A stretch of 64,000 nucleotides of DNA, taken from Theropithecus gelada. Its lineage: Eukaryota > Chordata > Mammalia > Primates > Cercopithecidae. The translations under genes were made by a program, and so were the position numbers. Below are positions 22,992 to 34,005 of the stretch, piece after piece. Location of the stretch: the NCBI RefSeq assembly GCF_003255815.1, contig NC_037683.1:76505440-76569439 (forward strand), written 5' to 3'. The notes below the pieces were generated by a model, which was not told the DNA's origin, did no database searches, and saw nothing but the letters and a program-made list of their open reading frames with translations. Within the stretch, counting starts at the first letter, position 1. Each line of letters opens with the position of its first letter.

Positions 22992-23815
22992 GACTCTAGA
23001 AATAGTAATTACACTTTCAAATTAAAATATTCAGATGACATGGTAACAATTTACCGATCACCAGAGGAGTCCAAAGAACAAAATTGGTGGAAAGGCGGAG
23101 TCTGGTTTACCATTTCCAATGGGTGTTCTCCCAAGACTTACAAGTCAACCCTACAGGGTCCCTGTGTTTTCCCATTCTTTATAGGATCTCTGTGGGGGAG
23201 GCTGGGTACAAATCTTTGAAGTTCCCTTTAGGTTTAAGATTCCAATTTTCTGCATTTGTGAATAAGAAGATGCTTTGTAAACTTATTATACAGTCCTACA
23301 GTGATGTTACTGGAATTTTAGTAATGCTTACAGTACTTGGTTTAAATATTAGTTTTCTTTCTTTTGTGAAAAATAGGTCCGTCTACTCATCACAGTACTA
23401 TGGATTGTTAACAAGTGTTAACCGACACAATCTGTAGCTGATGAGTTTACAGGTCAGTTTATTTTTATTTTACCTGTATTTTCTGTAATGATCAAGAATT
23501 CCTTTATATAGGCAAACAATATTAAAAATTACAAATATTTTACAAGGCATAAATACAGTAGGGGAGGAGAAAAGGAAGGAATATAGAAAAGAAAAACTCA
23601 AATGTAAAATGACCAAAGTGTAGAAGAACTTAGGAGCAATGAAAAATATGGGATGTGGGGAGGGAATGTAGGAAGGCTGAATAAGAACTGAGGGAGAAAG
23701 TTTCTTGTGGGTGGGTGGAAAAATGGTGAGCTGAACTGGGAATATTGACTGAAGAGCTGGGTGATACTTTAGGGAAATAAAAGGATGGTGAAGACATATA
23801 GAAAGAAGTCTGATA

Positions 23816-24821
23816 ACACAGAAGGAATTCAGAATCCCATTAGACAAATTTAACAAAGGGATTGCAATAATTAAACATAAGCAGAAATTCTGTAAATGAC
23901 AAATGCCTGTGGCATACTAAAGAATGCATCAGAGTCTTTTAATAGCAGAACTGATCAAGCAGAAGAAAGAATTAGTGAGCTTGAAGGTAGGCTCTTTGAA
24001 CATACACAGTCAGAGGAGACAAAAGAAAAAAGAAAAAAAAAACTATGAAGCACACCTACAAGATCTAGAAAATAGCTTTGAAAGGGGGGGCAAAACTGAG
24101 AATGACTGACCTTAAAGAGGAGGTAGAGAATAAGACAGGGGTAGAAAGTTTTTTCAAAGGGATAATAACACAGAACTCCTCAAACCTAGAGAAAGATATA
24201 CATATCCAAGTAAAAGAAAGTTATAGAATACTCAGCAGATTTAACACAAAAAAGATTACCTTCAGGCATTTAATAATCAAACTCCCAAAGTACAAGGATA
24301 AAGCAAGGATCCTAGAAGCGACAAGAGAAAAGAAACAACATACACTAGAGCTGCAATACATCTGGTAGCAGATATCTCAGTGGAAACCTTACAGACCAGG
24401 AGAGAATGGCATGACATATTTAAAGCACTGAAGGAAGAAAATTTTTGCTCTAGAATAGTTTATCTGGTGAAACTGTCCTTTAAACATGAAGGAGAAATAA
24501 AGACTTTCGGACAAACAAAACCTGAGAGGTTTCATTAACACCAGACCTGTCCTATAAGAAATGCTAAAGGGAGGTCTTCAGTCTCAAAGAAAAGGATATT
24601 AATGAGCAATAAGAACTCATCTGAAGGTGCAAAACTCACTGGTAATAGCAAGTACACAGAAAAACACAGAATATTATAACACTGTAATTGTGGTATGTAA
24701 ACTACTCATACTTTAGGTAGAAAGATGAAAAGATGAATAAACAAAAAATAATGGCTACCACAACTTTTCAAGGCATAGATAGTAAAAGAAGATATAAATA
24801 GAAACAATAAAAGTTAAATAG
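23816..24821 (+). mobile_element. Old L1 (L1M-type) 5'/ORF1 region
   Basis: A-rich sense L1 sequence with typical old-L1 segments near 23930-24000, 24160-24340 and 24380-24540. It replaces the part of unit C where exon 1 should be. Frames up to 96 codons are fragments of the L1 ORF1 region. Confidence 0.75.
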
Positions 24822-25085
24822 GGCTGGGCGCAGTGGCTGAGGCAGGCAGATCACGAGGTCAAGAGATCGAGACCATTCTGGCCAACATGGTGAAACCCTG
24901 TCTCTACTAAAACCTACAAAAATTAGCTGGGCGTGGTGGTGCTCACCTGTAGTCCCAGCTACTCAGGAGGCTGAGGCAGGAGAATTGCTTGAACCCGGGA
25001 GGCAGAGGTTGCAGTGAGCTAAGATCACGCCACTGCACTCCAGGCTGGCAACAGAAGGAGACTCCATCTCAAAAAAAAAAAAAAA
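24822..25085 (+). mobile_element. Alu SINE with internal deletion
   Basis: It starts GGCTGGGCGCAGTGGCTGAG, so about 35 bp of the left arm after the first box are missing. Both arms and a terminal A run follow (ending at 25085). Confidence 0.93.
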
Positions 25086-25093
25086 GAATTTTC

Positions 25094-26164
25094 TGATAAA
25101 CAGCTTCTACAGCTGGCACTGGGGAACACGGTGGCACCCAGAAGCTTGGAGACACCAGGAATTACAGGGCTCCAAAGAGGGAGTCACAGCCCTAGCTCAG
25201 GGGCTCCCAGATCTGGGCTTCCCAAAGGGCCTCAGCTCTTCTTTCCTTCTCTTCACCTGCAATGTGGTGAGCAGGGGCCATGTCTCAACCTGTTTGTGTT
25301 ACAGCTCTTTTAGCCTCATTTGATGGGTCCCAAGTTCTTATCCTGTGCCCAGGAAGAATGAAGTATGCAGACAAGTGGAGGGAGAGCAAGACAAAGGGGA
25401 GCTTTATTGAGTGGCAATAGCTCAGAGGAGGCCCTGGAGTAGGCAGCTCCTCTCTTCAGGTGGTCATCCTGACATCTGCTTAGCTCTGGCTGAGTCCAGA
25501 GCTTTTATGGGCCTCAGAGGGGAGGAAGTGTGCACCAATTGGTCCATGGGTGGCTGTGGGCGGGCCCGGAAAAGGCATCACAAGTTCCCACTCTGGTCCA
25601 GTCCATGGGACTGGCATCCTGGCCCCCAGCCTTCAGGGCCTCCCTAGCCTGAAGGTGGGAGCTCACTGGGGACCCGCCCCCTTTTACCCAGGAACCTGTT
25701 CGCCTCCTGCTGCTGTTCATGGCACCCAGGCTATAGGTACCAAGGAGTGCTTACAGCCAGCACTGAGCTGCCCTCAGCTCCCTGTCAGCTTCCCTCCTAT
25801 GCTCCTCAGTGCCCAAAATCTGGAGAAGGCTGAAGCGGCAGGGGGCTGGTATGTCAGCACTGCCCTGAGCATGTGCACACCTGGCTGAGCTATGAGAGCA
25901 CCTGGGCTCAGTCCTGACTTTGCCCTGACTTTGTTGGAGCAGGCACTAACAGCAGGGAGAAGCCGGATAGTGGGAGCAGACATTTCCAAACCTGCAAGGG
26001 CAGGGTGGGCCTTCCCAGGCCCCTAAGAGTGCAGGGATGCCTGGGTATGCAGTAGCTGTTTGGTTAGCTACAGTGGCACCCAGAGCTGGGGACAAGCAGG
26101 AGCTTCTGCTCCAACTTGAAAGGGGCAGGGTTCCTGCTTGTCCCCAGCTCCCGCGATATGATCA
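25094..26164 (-). mobile_element. GC-rich long LTR (MER52-like), antisense
   Basis: About 1.07 kb, far richer in G+C than its surroundings. On the minus strand it has CTCAATAAAGCTCC (poly(A) signal) at about 25414-25401. Recognisable blocks include TGGGCCTCAGAGGGGAGGA and CCAATTGGTCCATGGGTGGC, as I recall from MER52-type LTRs. Ends TGATAAAC...TGATCA are tentative, with no clear target duplication. A perfect 18-bp inverted repeat lies near its right end. Open frames of 60-112 codons in it are a by-product of GC content. Confidence 0.6.
26083..26150. repeat. Perfect 18-bp inverted repeat (hairpin)
   Basis: GAGCTGGGGACAAGCAGG (26083-26100) is followed after 32 bases by its exact reverse complement CCTGCTTGTCCCCAGCTC (26133-26150). 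Confidence 0.95.
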
Positions 26165-26169
26165 TATGA

Positions 26170-28980
26170 TGTTTCCTCTTAAACCTGTTGATATGAAGGT
26201 TTGCATAAATTGATTTTCAAATATTGAATCAGGTTTGCATAGCTTGGGTAAATCCTATTTTGTTGTCATATATAATTCTTTGTATGCACCATTGGATTCA
26301 ATTTGCTAATGTTTAGTTGAGGATTTTTGCATCTACATTCGTAAGCTATATTGTTCTACAGTTTTCTTGTCATGTCTTTTCCGGTTTAAGGATTAGGATA
26401 ATACTCATAGAATGAGTTAGAAATGAGTTACGAAATATTCTCTCTATTTCTATCTTCTGCAACAAATCGTAGAGAATTAATAAAATTCCTTCCCTAGATG
26501 TTTGGTAGACATTACCATTGCACTCTTTTGGGCCTGTTACTTTGTTTTGAGAGGTTATTAATTATTCATTACATTGTTTTTAATACAGTTCTATTCAATT
26601 GGTCTATGTCTTCTTGTGTGAATTTTGGCAGATTGTGTTTTTCAAAGAGTTGGTCCATCACATTTACATTTTCAAATCTGTGGGCATATAGCTGTTCATA
26701 ATATTCCTTTATTATTCTTTAAATGACTATGGCATCTGAAGTGATTTACCCTCTCTCTGATATGACTAATTTGTGTACTCTCTGTTTTGCCTTAGGCAGG
26801 TTAGAGGCATCCAATTTTATTGATCTTTTCACATAATCAGCTTCTGGTTTCATTGAGTTTCTCTATTGATTTACTGTTTTAATCTAATTGATATTCCAAA
26901 TTTTTATTAAATATGTATGTATGTATGTGTGTGTGTGTTGTTGTTGTTGTTACCCTATATTTATCAATATCCATTTCCAACAAATCTAAGTCCTCTTTTA
27001 AATAACATTATATCACTTCCACTTTTTGGGTAGAGTGAATATCTTATAATAACAAATACTGATTCCTCCCTCCCATCTTTTTTATAATTGCTGTCATTCT
27101 TTTCACTTACACATAATTATAAATAAGTATGTGTGTAAATGCATGCATAATCAAAAATATTGTTTTTATTATTATTTCTCTGGGATCAATTAAGGATAAG
27201 AAAAATAAAAATTGTCCCTTTACCTTCACTTATTCTTTCATTTATGGTCTTTCTTTCTTTATATATATCCAAGTTTCTGACATTTAAAATTGTCATTCTT
27301 TTGTGAGCATTTCTATCAAGGGAGGTCCACTGGCACCAAATTCTACCAATTTTTGTTCATCTGAGAAAGACTTTTCCTTTACTTTTGAGGAAAAACTTCA
27401 CATGTCACAGTATTCTGGGAGGAGTTTTTTTTGTAATCTCTGAACACTTTAAATTTTTTTACTCTACTTTCTTCTTCCTTGCCTGATTTCTGCAGAAAAG
27501 TCTGGTGCAATTTTTATTTTTGCTCCTTTAAATGATTAGACATTTTTTTCCTCTGGATTCCTGCAGGATTGTTTTAAAAATCTTGGATTTGTAGTGATTT
27601 AAAAGGTGTGGTATTTTTGTTATTTATCTTTTTTGGTGTTCTCAGAACTCCATAGATTTGTTGTTCGGTATCTGACATTAATTTGGAAAAATTTTCAGTC
27701 ATTAATGCTTCGAATAGTTCTTCTGTTTCTTCCACTCTTTTTCTCCTTCTGGTACACCAATTTTGCAAAAGTTACAGTTTCTTATAGTTATTCCACAGTT
27801 TCTTGATATTCTGTTCTGTTTTGTTCAACCTCTTTCTCTTTGTTCTTTAGTTGTAGAAGTTTCCATTGCAATATACTCAAGCTCAGGGAATCTTTCCCCA
27901 CTGTGTCCAATCTGCTAATGTGGCCATCAAAGGCATTATTCATCTCTGTTACAGTGGTTGTGATTTTAGCATTTATTTTTTATTTTTTCTTAGAATTTCA
28001 ATCTCTCTGTTAATACTGCCCATTGGTTCATGCATGCTGTCTATTTTATCCATTAAAGTCCATAGCATATTAATCATAGATATTTTAAATTCCTGCTCTG
28101 TGAATTCCAACATCCCTGCCATACCTGGGCTGAGTTCTGATGGCTGCTATTTTGTGTCACCTGTGTATTTGCTTTTCAGTATGTCTTGTAATTTTTTCTT
28201 GGTAGTCAGATATAATGTACTGAGCAAAAGAAACTGTGGTAAATAGTAAGACTTGCAATGGTTAAGATGTAGGGGGAGGGGAAGCATTCTGTAGTTCTGT
28301 GATTAGCTCTGAATGTGTAGTGAGCCTGTGTCTTTGGATTGAGAACTTCCAACTGCTCCTCATTACGCCCTTTTCTCTTAAGGTGTGACAGGATGGCTAG
28401 AGTGGGCTTGAGTTGGTATTTCCTTTCCTTTTGGTTGCTAGGCCTAGGAAAAACTCAACCAAACAAAAATTTTAGGCCCTGGTGAAATAGTTTATCTTGA
28501 GGGCAGGCCTTGTTAAGGAGACCAGAATACCTGGCATATTGCAAAAAGATTATATTTCCTCTTCTTTGCTAGGAGCAACAGACAATTTTTCACAAATATT
28601 CACTGTGGAACCTGTTAGAACTCCTAGAGTTAAGACTCACAAAAGTGTGCCAGGCCTCCTATAACTCAGACTCCATAGAGATGTTAACTTTCAGAATTGT
28701 CCACAGGGACCCTCCAGCAACTCATCTATTACAGTTGAGGTCTCCTACTCAGCGCTGGCTCTCATGAAGGCTTCTGCTCATGGATTTCTTCTTATGGTAG
28801 CTTGTGATTCTCTGTATTTGCCTGTCACTGTCTACAATTTTGTGGGCAGCAGTTTGCCCTAAATCTTCACTTCTGTCACAGGTCTAAAGAGTTGTTATTT
28901 TTTTAATTCGTCAAGATTTTTACTAATTGTCAGAATGAAGTAGTGACTTCCATCTCCTTGCATGCTAGCCTGGACACTGA
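26170..28980 (-). mobile_element. Old L1 (L1M-type), antisense, including 5' region
   Basis: Antisense L1 ORF2 from about 26190 to 26900, then ORF1/5' region sequences (27540-28230) and probable 5' UTR up to about 28980. It directly abuts unit D. A small GTAT/GTT microsatellite lies near 26912-26950. Confidence 0.75.
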
Positions 28981-28984
28981 ATCT

Positions 28985-29668
28985 CCAAAAACATTTTTTT
29001 AAAAAAAGAATTTCAGTATGAAATGGAGAGACACTGAGGAATTCATTTTTAAATAAGCAATGACTTGTTCTTCTAAGTTCGTCACACTGTAAAAGTACCT
29101 TCAGAACCTCAGGTCTGGGAAACCTCTTTCAAACTGCTTGCCATAGGGAAAACACATCTAAATATCCTGACTCCAACTATCACTTGGCTCTAAACAGTTA
29201 TTATTTGACCAGTTACCCGACACATACCATTTGAGAAATGATGACAAGACCTTCCTCCAATTTGCAGAAAATTAGGTCATAATTTTATTTGGAACTAAAC
29301 GCATTTACTAGTTTGCCTCAGAAGTATCCTAACTTATATCAAGTTTTTAGACTCCCCTGAGGGAGCAGAGCTAATTTAACTAGATTTTGAATACAAACAC
29401 ATCAGGCTTATAAACATTGGTCCTGTTTGCATATAAAGATCAGTGTATGATGTGATAGTCATCTACAGGGCACAGTGCCTAGAAAACCATGTAGAATTGT
29501 TTAGAAATTTTAAAATGATAAAGATTTGTTCTCTCTCACACACATAAAACACACAGAGAATACTGGAAGTTGGTCGTAAGAGTTTTAACTATTTTGCAAG
29601 AACGTGTTGTTATCAACATGTTCTCTCTGGACTGTGGGATTCTACTGTTTTTTCATTTACTTGCTTTG
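28985..29668 (+). pseudogene. Relaxin-family unit D relic, part 1 (flank)
   Basis: Aligns with the unit C flank 22295-22965: GAGAGACACT...AATTCATTTTTAAA, AAAACACATCTA, ATCAGGCTTATAA, and TTCTACTGTTTTTT just before the break. It is interrupted at 29669 by a DNA transposon that units C and E lack. Confidence 0.65.
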
Positions 29669-31051
29669 GATTATAATCCCAAGAGACAATCCTGGACACC
29701 TTAATTTTGAATATTTAAATCCCTAAAGATCAAAATCCCTAAAGTCTAAATCCTTGAAGTCTGAAATCCCTAACATCTAAAATCGCTGAAAGCACTATCA
29801 CAGAATAGTTGTATTATATTAAGTGAAACTATTATCTTGTTATTGTCTCTTTTTTTTTTTTGAGACAGAGTCTTGCTCTGGAGTGCAGTGGTGTGATCTT
29901 GGCTCACTGTAACCTCCACCTCTCTAGGTTCAAGTGATTCTCCTGCCTCAGCCCCCCAAGTAGCTGGGACTACAGGCAAGCACCAACCCCCCTGACTAAT
30001 TTTTGTATTTTCAGTAGAGATGGGTTTTCACCATGTTGGCCAGGCTGGTCTCAAACTCCTGACCTCAAGTGATCCACATACCTTGGCCTCCCAAAGTGCT
30101 GGCATTACAGGCATGAGCCATGGTACCAGGCATTGTGATTGTCTTTATTTGGAAGTCAACTATGGTTTCAGGAGATGTGCGTAGGTGTCACGCTGACAAA
30201 GGGAAGACTTGTGGACCTAATTTTAGGTGTCAACTTGACTGGATTAAGGAATACCTAAAAATCTGGCAAAGCATTATTTTGGGTGTGTCTGTGAGAGTTT
30301 TTTCAGAGGATGTTAGTGTGTGAGTCACAGTGAACTATGTGGAGAAGATCTGGCCTAATGTTGGTGGGCAACAACCCAACAGCCTGGGCAGGAAGAGAAC
30401 AAATACAGAGGCCAAATTTGTCTTTCTCTGAGAGCTAGAACATACTTTTCTTCTGCTCCTTGGATGTCGGAAATTTGACTCCACTAAAGTTCATCACTTT
30501 ATCACACTATTGACTTTGCGTGTTAGTTTTGTGCATATAGGTAAAAACGTTGCTGAGATCACGCAAAGAGCTTTGGTGATCCTTCATAGTTTTTACTTGT
30601 TCTCCTCAAATTTATCGTGGCATTTCAAATGATTGCAGTTATAAAGCTGGGTGCACACAATCATTGATCATGTGGAATGCACTACAGAATTCACTTTTTG
30701 ACCTTTTCTTTAGAAATATGGTTTGTCTGCTCATACCTGTGCTGCTGTCATTAGTATACCTGGGTGTTTATGCTTGAAAAAATATGTATGTTATTATTGT
30801 CTATTTTATTGTGTGAGGTGGCCTATAAAGTATTCCATCCTATTTTTATGTTACTTAGATAAATCTCCCCCTAACAACGTAAATAAATCTGTCTTAAGGA
30901 ATTTTATATGACTTTTCCAAGAATTACGTTTTTTGGGGATTTTAATCTTCTAGATTGTGATTTTCGTTATCTTAAGCATTAGAGATTTGGGTTTTTTGAG
31001 ATTTCAGCAGTTGGGATAACTCTTTTGGGATTGTCTTTTGGGATTATGATT
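29669..31051. mobile_element. DNA transposon with long inverted repeats (Ricksha/MuDR-like?)
   Basis: The left end ATTATAATCCCAAGAGACAATCC and the inverted right end AATCATAATCCCAAAAGACAATCC pair, followed by further AATCCC-rich sequence for over 100 bp at each end. The core (about 30215-30480) resembles an old LTR-like segment starting TTAGGTGTCAACTTGACTGG. An Alu sits inside. The name is from memory of repeat libraries and tentative. No clear 9-bp duplication is visible. Confidence 0.6.
29850..30131 (-). mobile_element. Alu SINE, antisense
   Basis: A poly(T) start at 29850-29861, then the inverted Alu body ending GCCATGGTACCAGGC at 30131. It is nested in the inverted-repeat transposon. Confidence 0.93.
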
Positions 31052-31080
31052 GGCTCCCCCTGTACTTTTATGGTGAGAGA

Positions 31081-31115
<35 letters not shown>

Positions 31116-31603
31116 CTCTAGTCTCTACAGGTGAATACAATTTCCAATTTAAATAAATCACATGACTGGTACCAGTCAACCGATTGTCCAGAGGAGTCAA
31201 AAGAGAGGAAGATATTACTAGAAAATGATGGAATCTGATTTCCCACCAGTGTAAAAATACTTCCAGTTGACGCTTCCCTAAGACTTAAGATCAACCCTAG
31301 AGGTCCCCTGTATTTTCTCATCCTTGTCAGGATGAGAGGGCAGATGTGATTATCGACCTTTGAGTTCCCTATAAGCTTAAGATTCCAGGGTTCTGCAATA
31401 GCGAGTGAGAATCTGCATTATAAATTTTAAACATTATTGTAGAAACCTAAAATGATGTTACTGGAAATTTTAATACTTTTCACAGGACTTGGTTAAACAT
31501 CATCAGTTTTCTTTTATTGGTGAAAAATGTATTCATCCACCCATCACAATACTACGGATGGATATACCAAGCAGTGTAAGGATCTAATAATCTAATTAAA
31601 ATT
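31052..31603 (+). pseudogene. Relaxin-family unit D relic, part 2 (distal promoter)
   Basis: It resumes after the transposon with the microsatellite and then matches unit C 22995-23430, unit B 16997-17290 and unit A 3850-4011 (CAGAGGAGTCAAAAGAGAG, GACTTAAGATCAACCCTAGAGG, ATACTACGGATGGATATACC). It ends at 31603 in L1 sequence, before the proximal promoter. No exons remain. Confidence 0.75.
31083..31115 (+). repeat. (TG)n microsatellite in unit D
   Basis: About 16 uninterrupted TG units at the position of the shorter TG tracts in units C and E. Confidence 0.97.
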
Positions 31604-31720
31604 CGTTCTGTACTTTTATTTTAGATAAAATGGTATACATGGGCAGGTTCGTTACATGGGTATACTGCATTCACATAGTGACATAATACCCAATAGGTAG
31701 TTTTTTAACCCATTCCCCCA
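31604..31720 (-). mobile_element. L1 3'-end scrap, antisense
   Basis: Antisense L1 3' UTR motifs (GGTATACATGGGCAGGTTCGTT, split by decay; ACATAATACCCAATAGGTAG). It abuts a duplicated block at 31725. Confidence 0.7.
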
Positions 31721-31724
31721 GAGT

Positions 31725-32349
31725 GGCACCTGCAAACCAAGGAATGCCGAAGATTGACAGCAAACCACCAGAAGCCAGTGAGGATTATACTCTACAGGTT
31801 ATGGAAAGTGCATCATCTTTCTATGTCTAGCCTGCAGAACTGGGAGAAAATGCATTTCAATTGCCGTAAGCCACAAGTTTGTGTACTTTCTAAAAGCAGC
31901 TGAAGGACTTCATACATCCTTGGAACCACCTTAGGGGCCTGTCCTGCTGTCACTTTAGGCTGTCATGCAGGTTTATAAACAATGAGAGAAAGAATGAGGG
32001 AACATCTGCATCTTCTAAAAACCTTCTGGAAGCAATCTTTGGATATTTTCTGGTTAAGAGATTGACAATGATAGACACCAGATAACATTATGGACTTTCC
32101 TCATTATCCCCTTTTCATACCTCTATGTTTACTAAAAGAATAGAATTATGTATAGAATGCATGTGCCAAGGGACAGTTCAGAAGCAGTCAGTTGCCTAGG
32201 TGGAAGTTCCATGTAATCATTAATATTATTTTTTCTCTCATAAATCCTAAAGTCCTAGAACAATGATTGTCATGTAGAATAAACTCAATCATTGATTATG
32301 AATAATATGGAGACTCAAAATATTAATCTTTTATTGATCATCATTAGTG
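31725..32349 (+). repeat. Duplicated block, copy 1 (second copy at 63377-64000)
   Basis: Near-colinear with 63377-64000, roughly nine bases in ten identical by eye, in the same orientation. The first about 170 bp resemble the 3' part of an old MLT1-type LTR (AGCCAAGGAATGCCGAAGATTG-like, CCAGAACTGGGAGAAAAT, TTAAGCCACCAGTTTGTG). The rest is not a recognised repeat. It lies on the 3' side of unit E. Confidence 0.9.
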
Positions 32350-32559
32350 TCAAGAGATACAACTTATGTGCTCCTCCCCTTTGTTTTCAAAGAACAACCT
32401 AGAGGAGCCTAGACAAACCAGGTGGTACAGTTCAGACTGTACAGTATAATCTATGAGTTCTGCCCTGTGACTCCCATGATCCCTCTTCATCTTCAACACA
32501 GTATTGGTAGGAAAAAGTTCTTTATGAGAGATGTATCATGATCATGAGCAGTTCTTCCT
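32350..32559. other. Unrecognised intergenic sequence
   Basis: I see no gene, repeat or signal here. Confidence 0.5.
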
Positions 32560-33010
32560 TACTCCAAGATGCAGCCTAAACCCCATAGCTGCATTGTGGA
32601 ATCATTTGAGACCCTCTCTCCTGTCTCCATTCCAACCAGATCTTGACAATTCCTTTTCTCCACACCACCTCCTGCCCTACCGACTCTGGCTGTTTCCACA
32701 CGTGCTGTGCTTCTAGGCCTTTGTGCTTTTTCCTGGGCTTCTCCCTGTCTCCTTTTCGCACTCTCTTCTGCTTAGATGTCTTTCAAGATGCAGATCAGCC
32801 ATCAGTTTCCTTAGGGAAATTTTGCTCTCTCCTCTTACCCACACTGTTCCCTGTACATTCATTCCTTCCCACGTTGGCATTAAACACAACCCTGATTCCT
32901 ATGGATCATTACAGTCTCTATGATGACCTATAAGTATCATTGCACTTATTATCCTTTGCTTCTCCATGTCCCACATCAGACTCAGAGCACTTTGTGGGCA
33001 GGCACAGAGG
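32560..33010 (+). mobile_element. L2 LINE relic
   Basis: C/T-rich sense L2-like sequence: CTTTGTGCTTTTTCCTGGGC, CTTCTGCTTAGATGTCTTTC, TGTGGGCAGGCACAGAGG. It is heavily diverged. Frames of 60-96 codons in it are not genes. Confidence 0.6.
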
Positions 33011-33559
33011 GCTACTCAAATCATGTTAATTGAAGGAAGTTAATAGGACCTGATAGTGAGGTATTAGCAGCTTCACTTGGCTGGTGTGTGTGTGGGGCGG
33101 TGGGGAGCGGGAGTAGGGGGAACTAGTAGGACCTGACAGAGTAAAAAAAGTACTCTTTGATTTAGGATTCAAAGTCACATAGGGAGGAGGTTTGTGTAGC
33201 CAGAGGAATGCCAATGTTTGTGCCGATTCACCAGTTTGGCGAAGGGATATGAAGTAACGCCAGGGACAAAAGAGGACTTTACAGAATGATTGAAGGTCTA
33301 AAGACAGTGTGCTGAAAGGCAGGTGGAGGATATGAATTGGGCAAAGTTCTAGAGAGGTCTCTGGGGTTACCCTGGGATGAACATACCTAATTCACCTCCC
33401 AGTGAAGGAATGAAGGTTCATTCCTTCACTGCTTTTCCTCCTTGCTATGTGCTGATGTTAAAGTAGAGATGGTTAGATGCTTTATCTCTTGCATACTTTT
33501 CAGTGTGAAAAGAGAGGAGAAACGAAGAGACCTGAGTCAGTATATGTGAATGTATGTGC
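33011..33559. other. Unrecognised sequence 3' of unit E
   Basis: It holds a G-rich patch near 33085-33125 but no identifiable gene or repeat. Confidence 0.5.
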
Positions 33560-33860
33560 TCGTGTATGTAAAACTTTTAACATTTATTTCCAGTAAGTCT
33601 TTTATTCATATATTATAGTTGTACGCATTTTTGTAGTACATGTGATATTTCAATACATGTATATGATGTGTAATGATCAAATCAGGATAATTGGGATATC
33701 CATCACCTCTAACATTCATTTTTTCTTTGTGCTGGGATCATTACAATTCTCTTCTAGCTATTTTGAAATACACAATAAAGTATTGTAAAGTATAATTTCC
33801 CCACTGTATTATCAAGTACTAAAACTTATTCCATCTGTCTAACTTCCTCCCTTTAGAGAG
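33560..33860 (-). mobile_element. Old L1 3' UTR, antisense
   Basis: Typical antisense L1M 3' sequence: AATTGGGATATCCATCACCT, TCTTCTAGCTATTTTGAAAT, CACTGTATTATCAAGTACTA. Confidence 0.75.
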
Positions 33861-34005
33861 ACTGTATTATCACAGAGCAAGTGAAACATGTATATACTAA
33901 TAATTATTTCTCACATTCTAATAATCAGCAGTCATTGAATTGGACATTAGTGAATTTGTCACTGAGAATAAACTTGAGAATGGGTAGATGTCCACAATTA
34001 CTCCA

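Larger units (their letters stand above)
20320..23815 (+). pseudogene. Relaxin-family unit C: flank and promoter, exons lost
   Basis: The block is homologous, in inverted order, to 40790 down to about 36480 (unit E flank and promoter). It includes an old L1 insertion with the same breakpoints. From 22923 it carries the promoter region also seen in units B, D and E, ending with ATAAAAGG and a stretch matching the 5' UTR of unit E. The match stops near 23815 in old L1 sequence, about 60 bp before the start codon should appear. No exon 1 or exon 2 equivalent is found. The open frames at 22923-23437 cross this promoter and are not expected to be coding. Confidence 0.75.

Noticed and set aside
22923..23437. 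Overlapping 98- and 117-codon frames with a signal-peptide-like start
   Set aside because: They cross the promoter of unit C, which aligns with non-coding promoter in units B, D and E. No conserved frame is expected there.
25131..25989. Cluster of GC-rich frames of 60-112 codons on both strands
   Set aside because: They lie wholly inside an antisense GC-rich LTR. Low stop density follows from base composition and no family is recognised.
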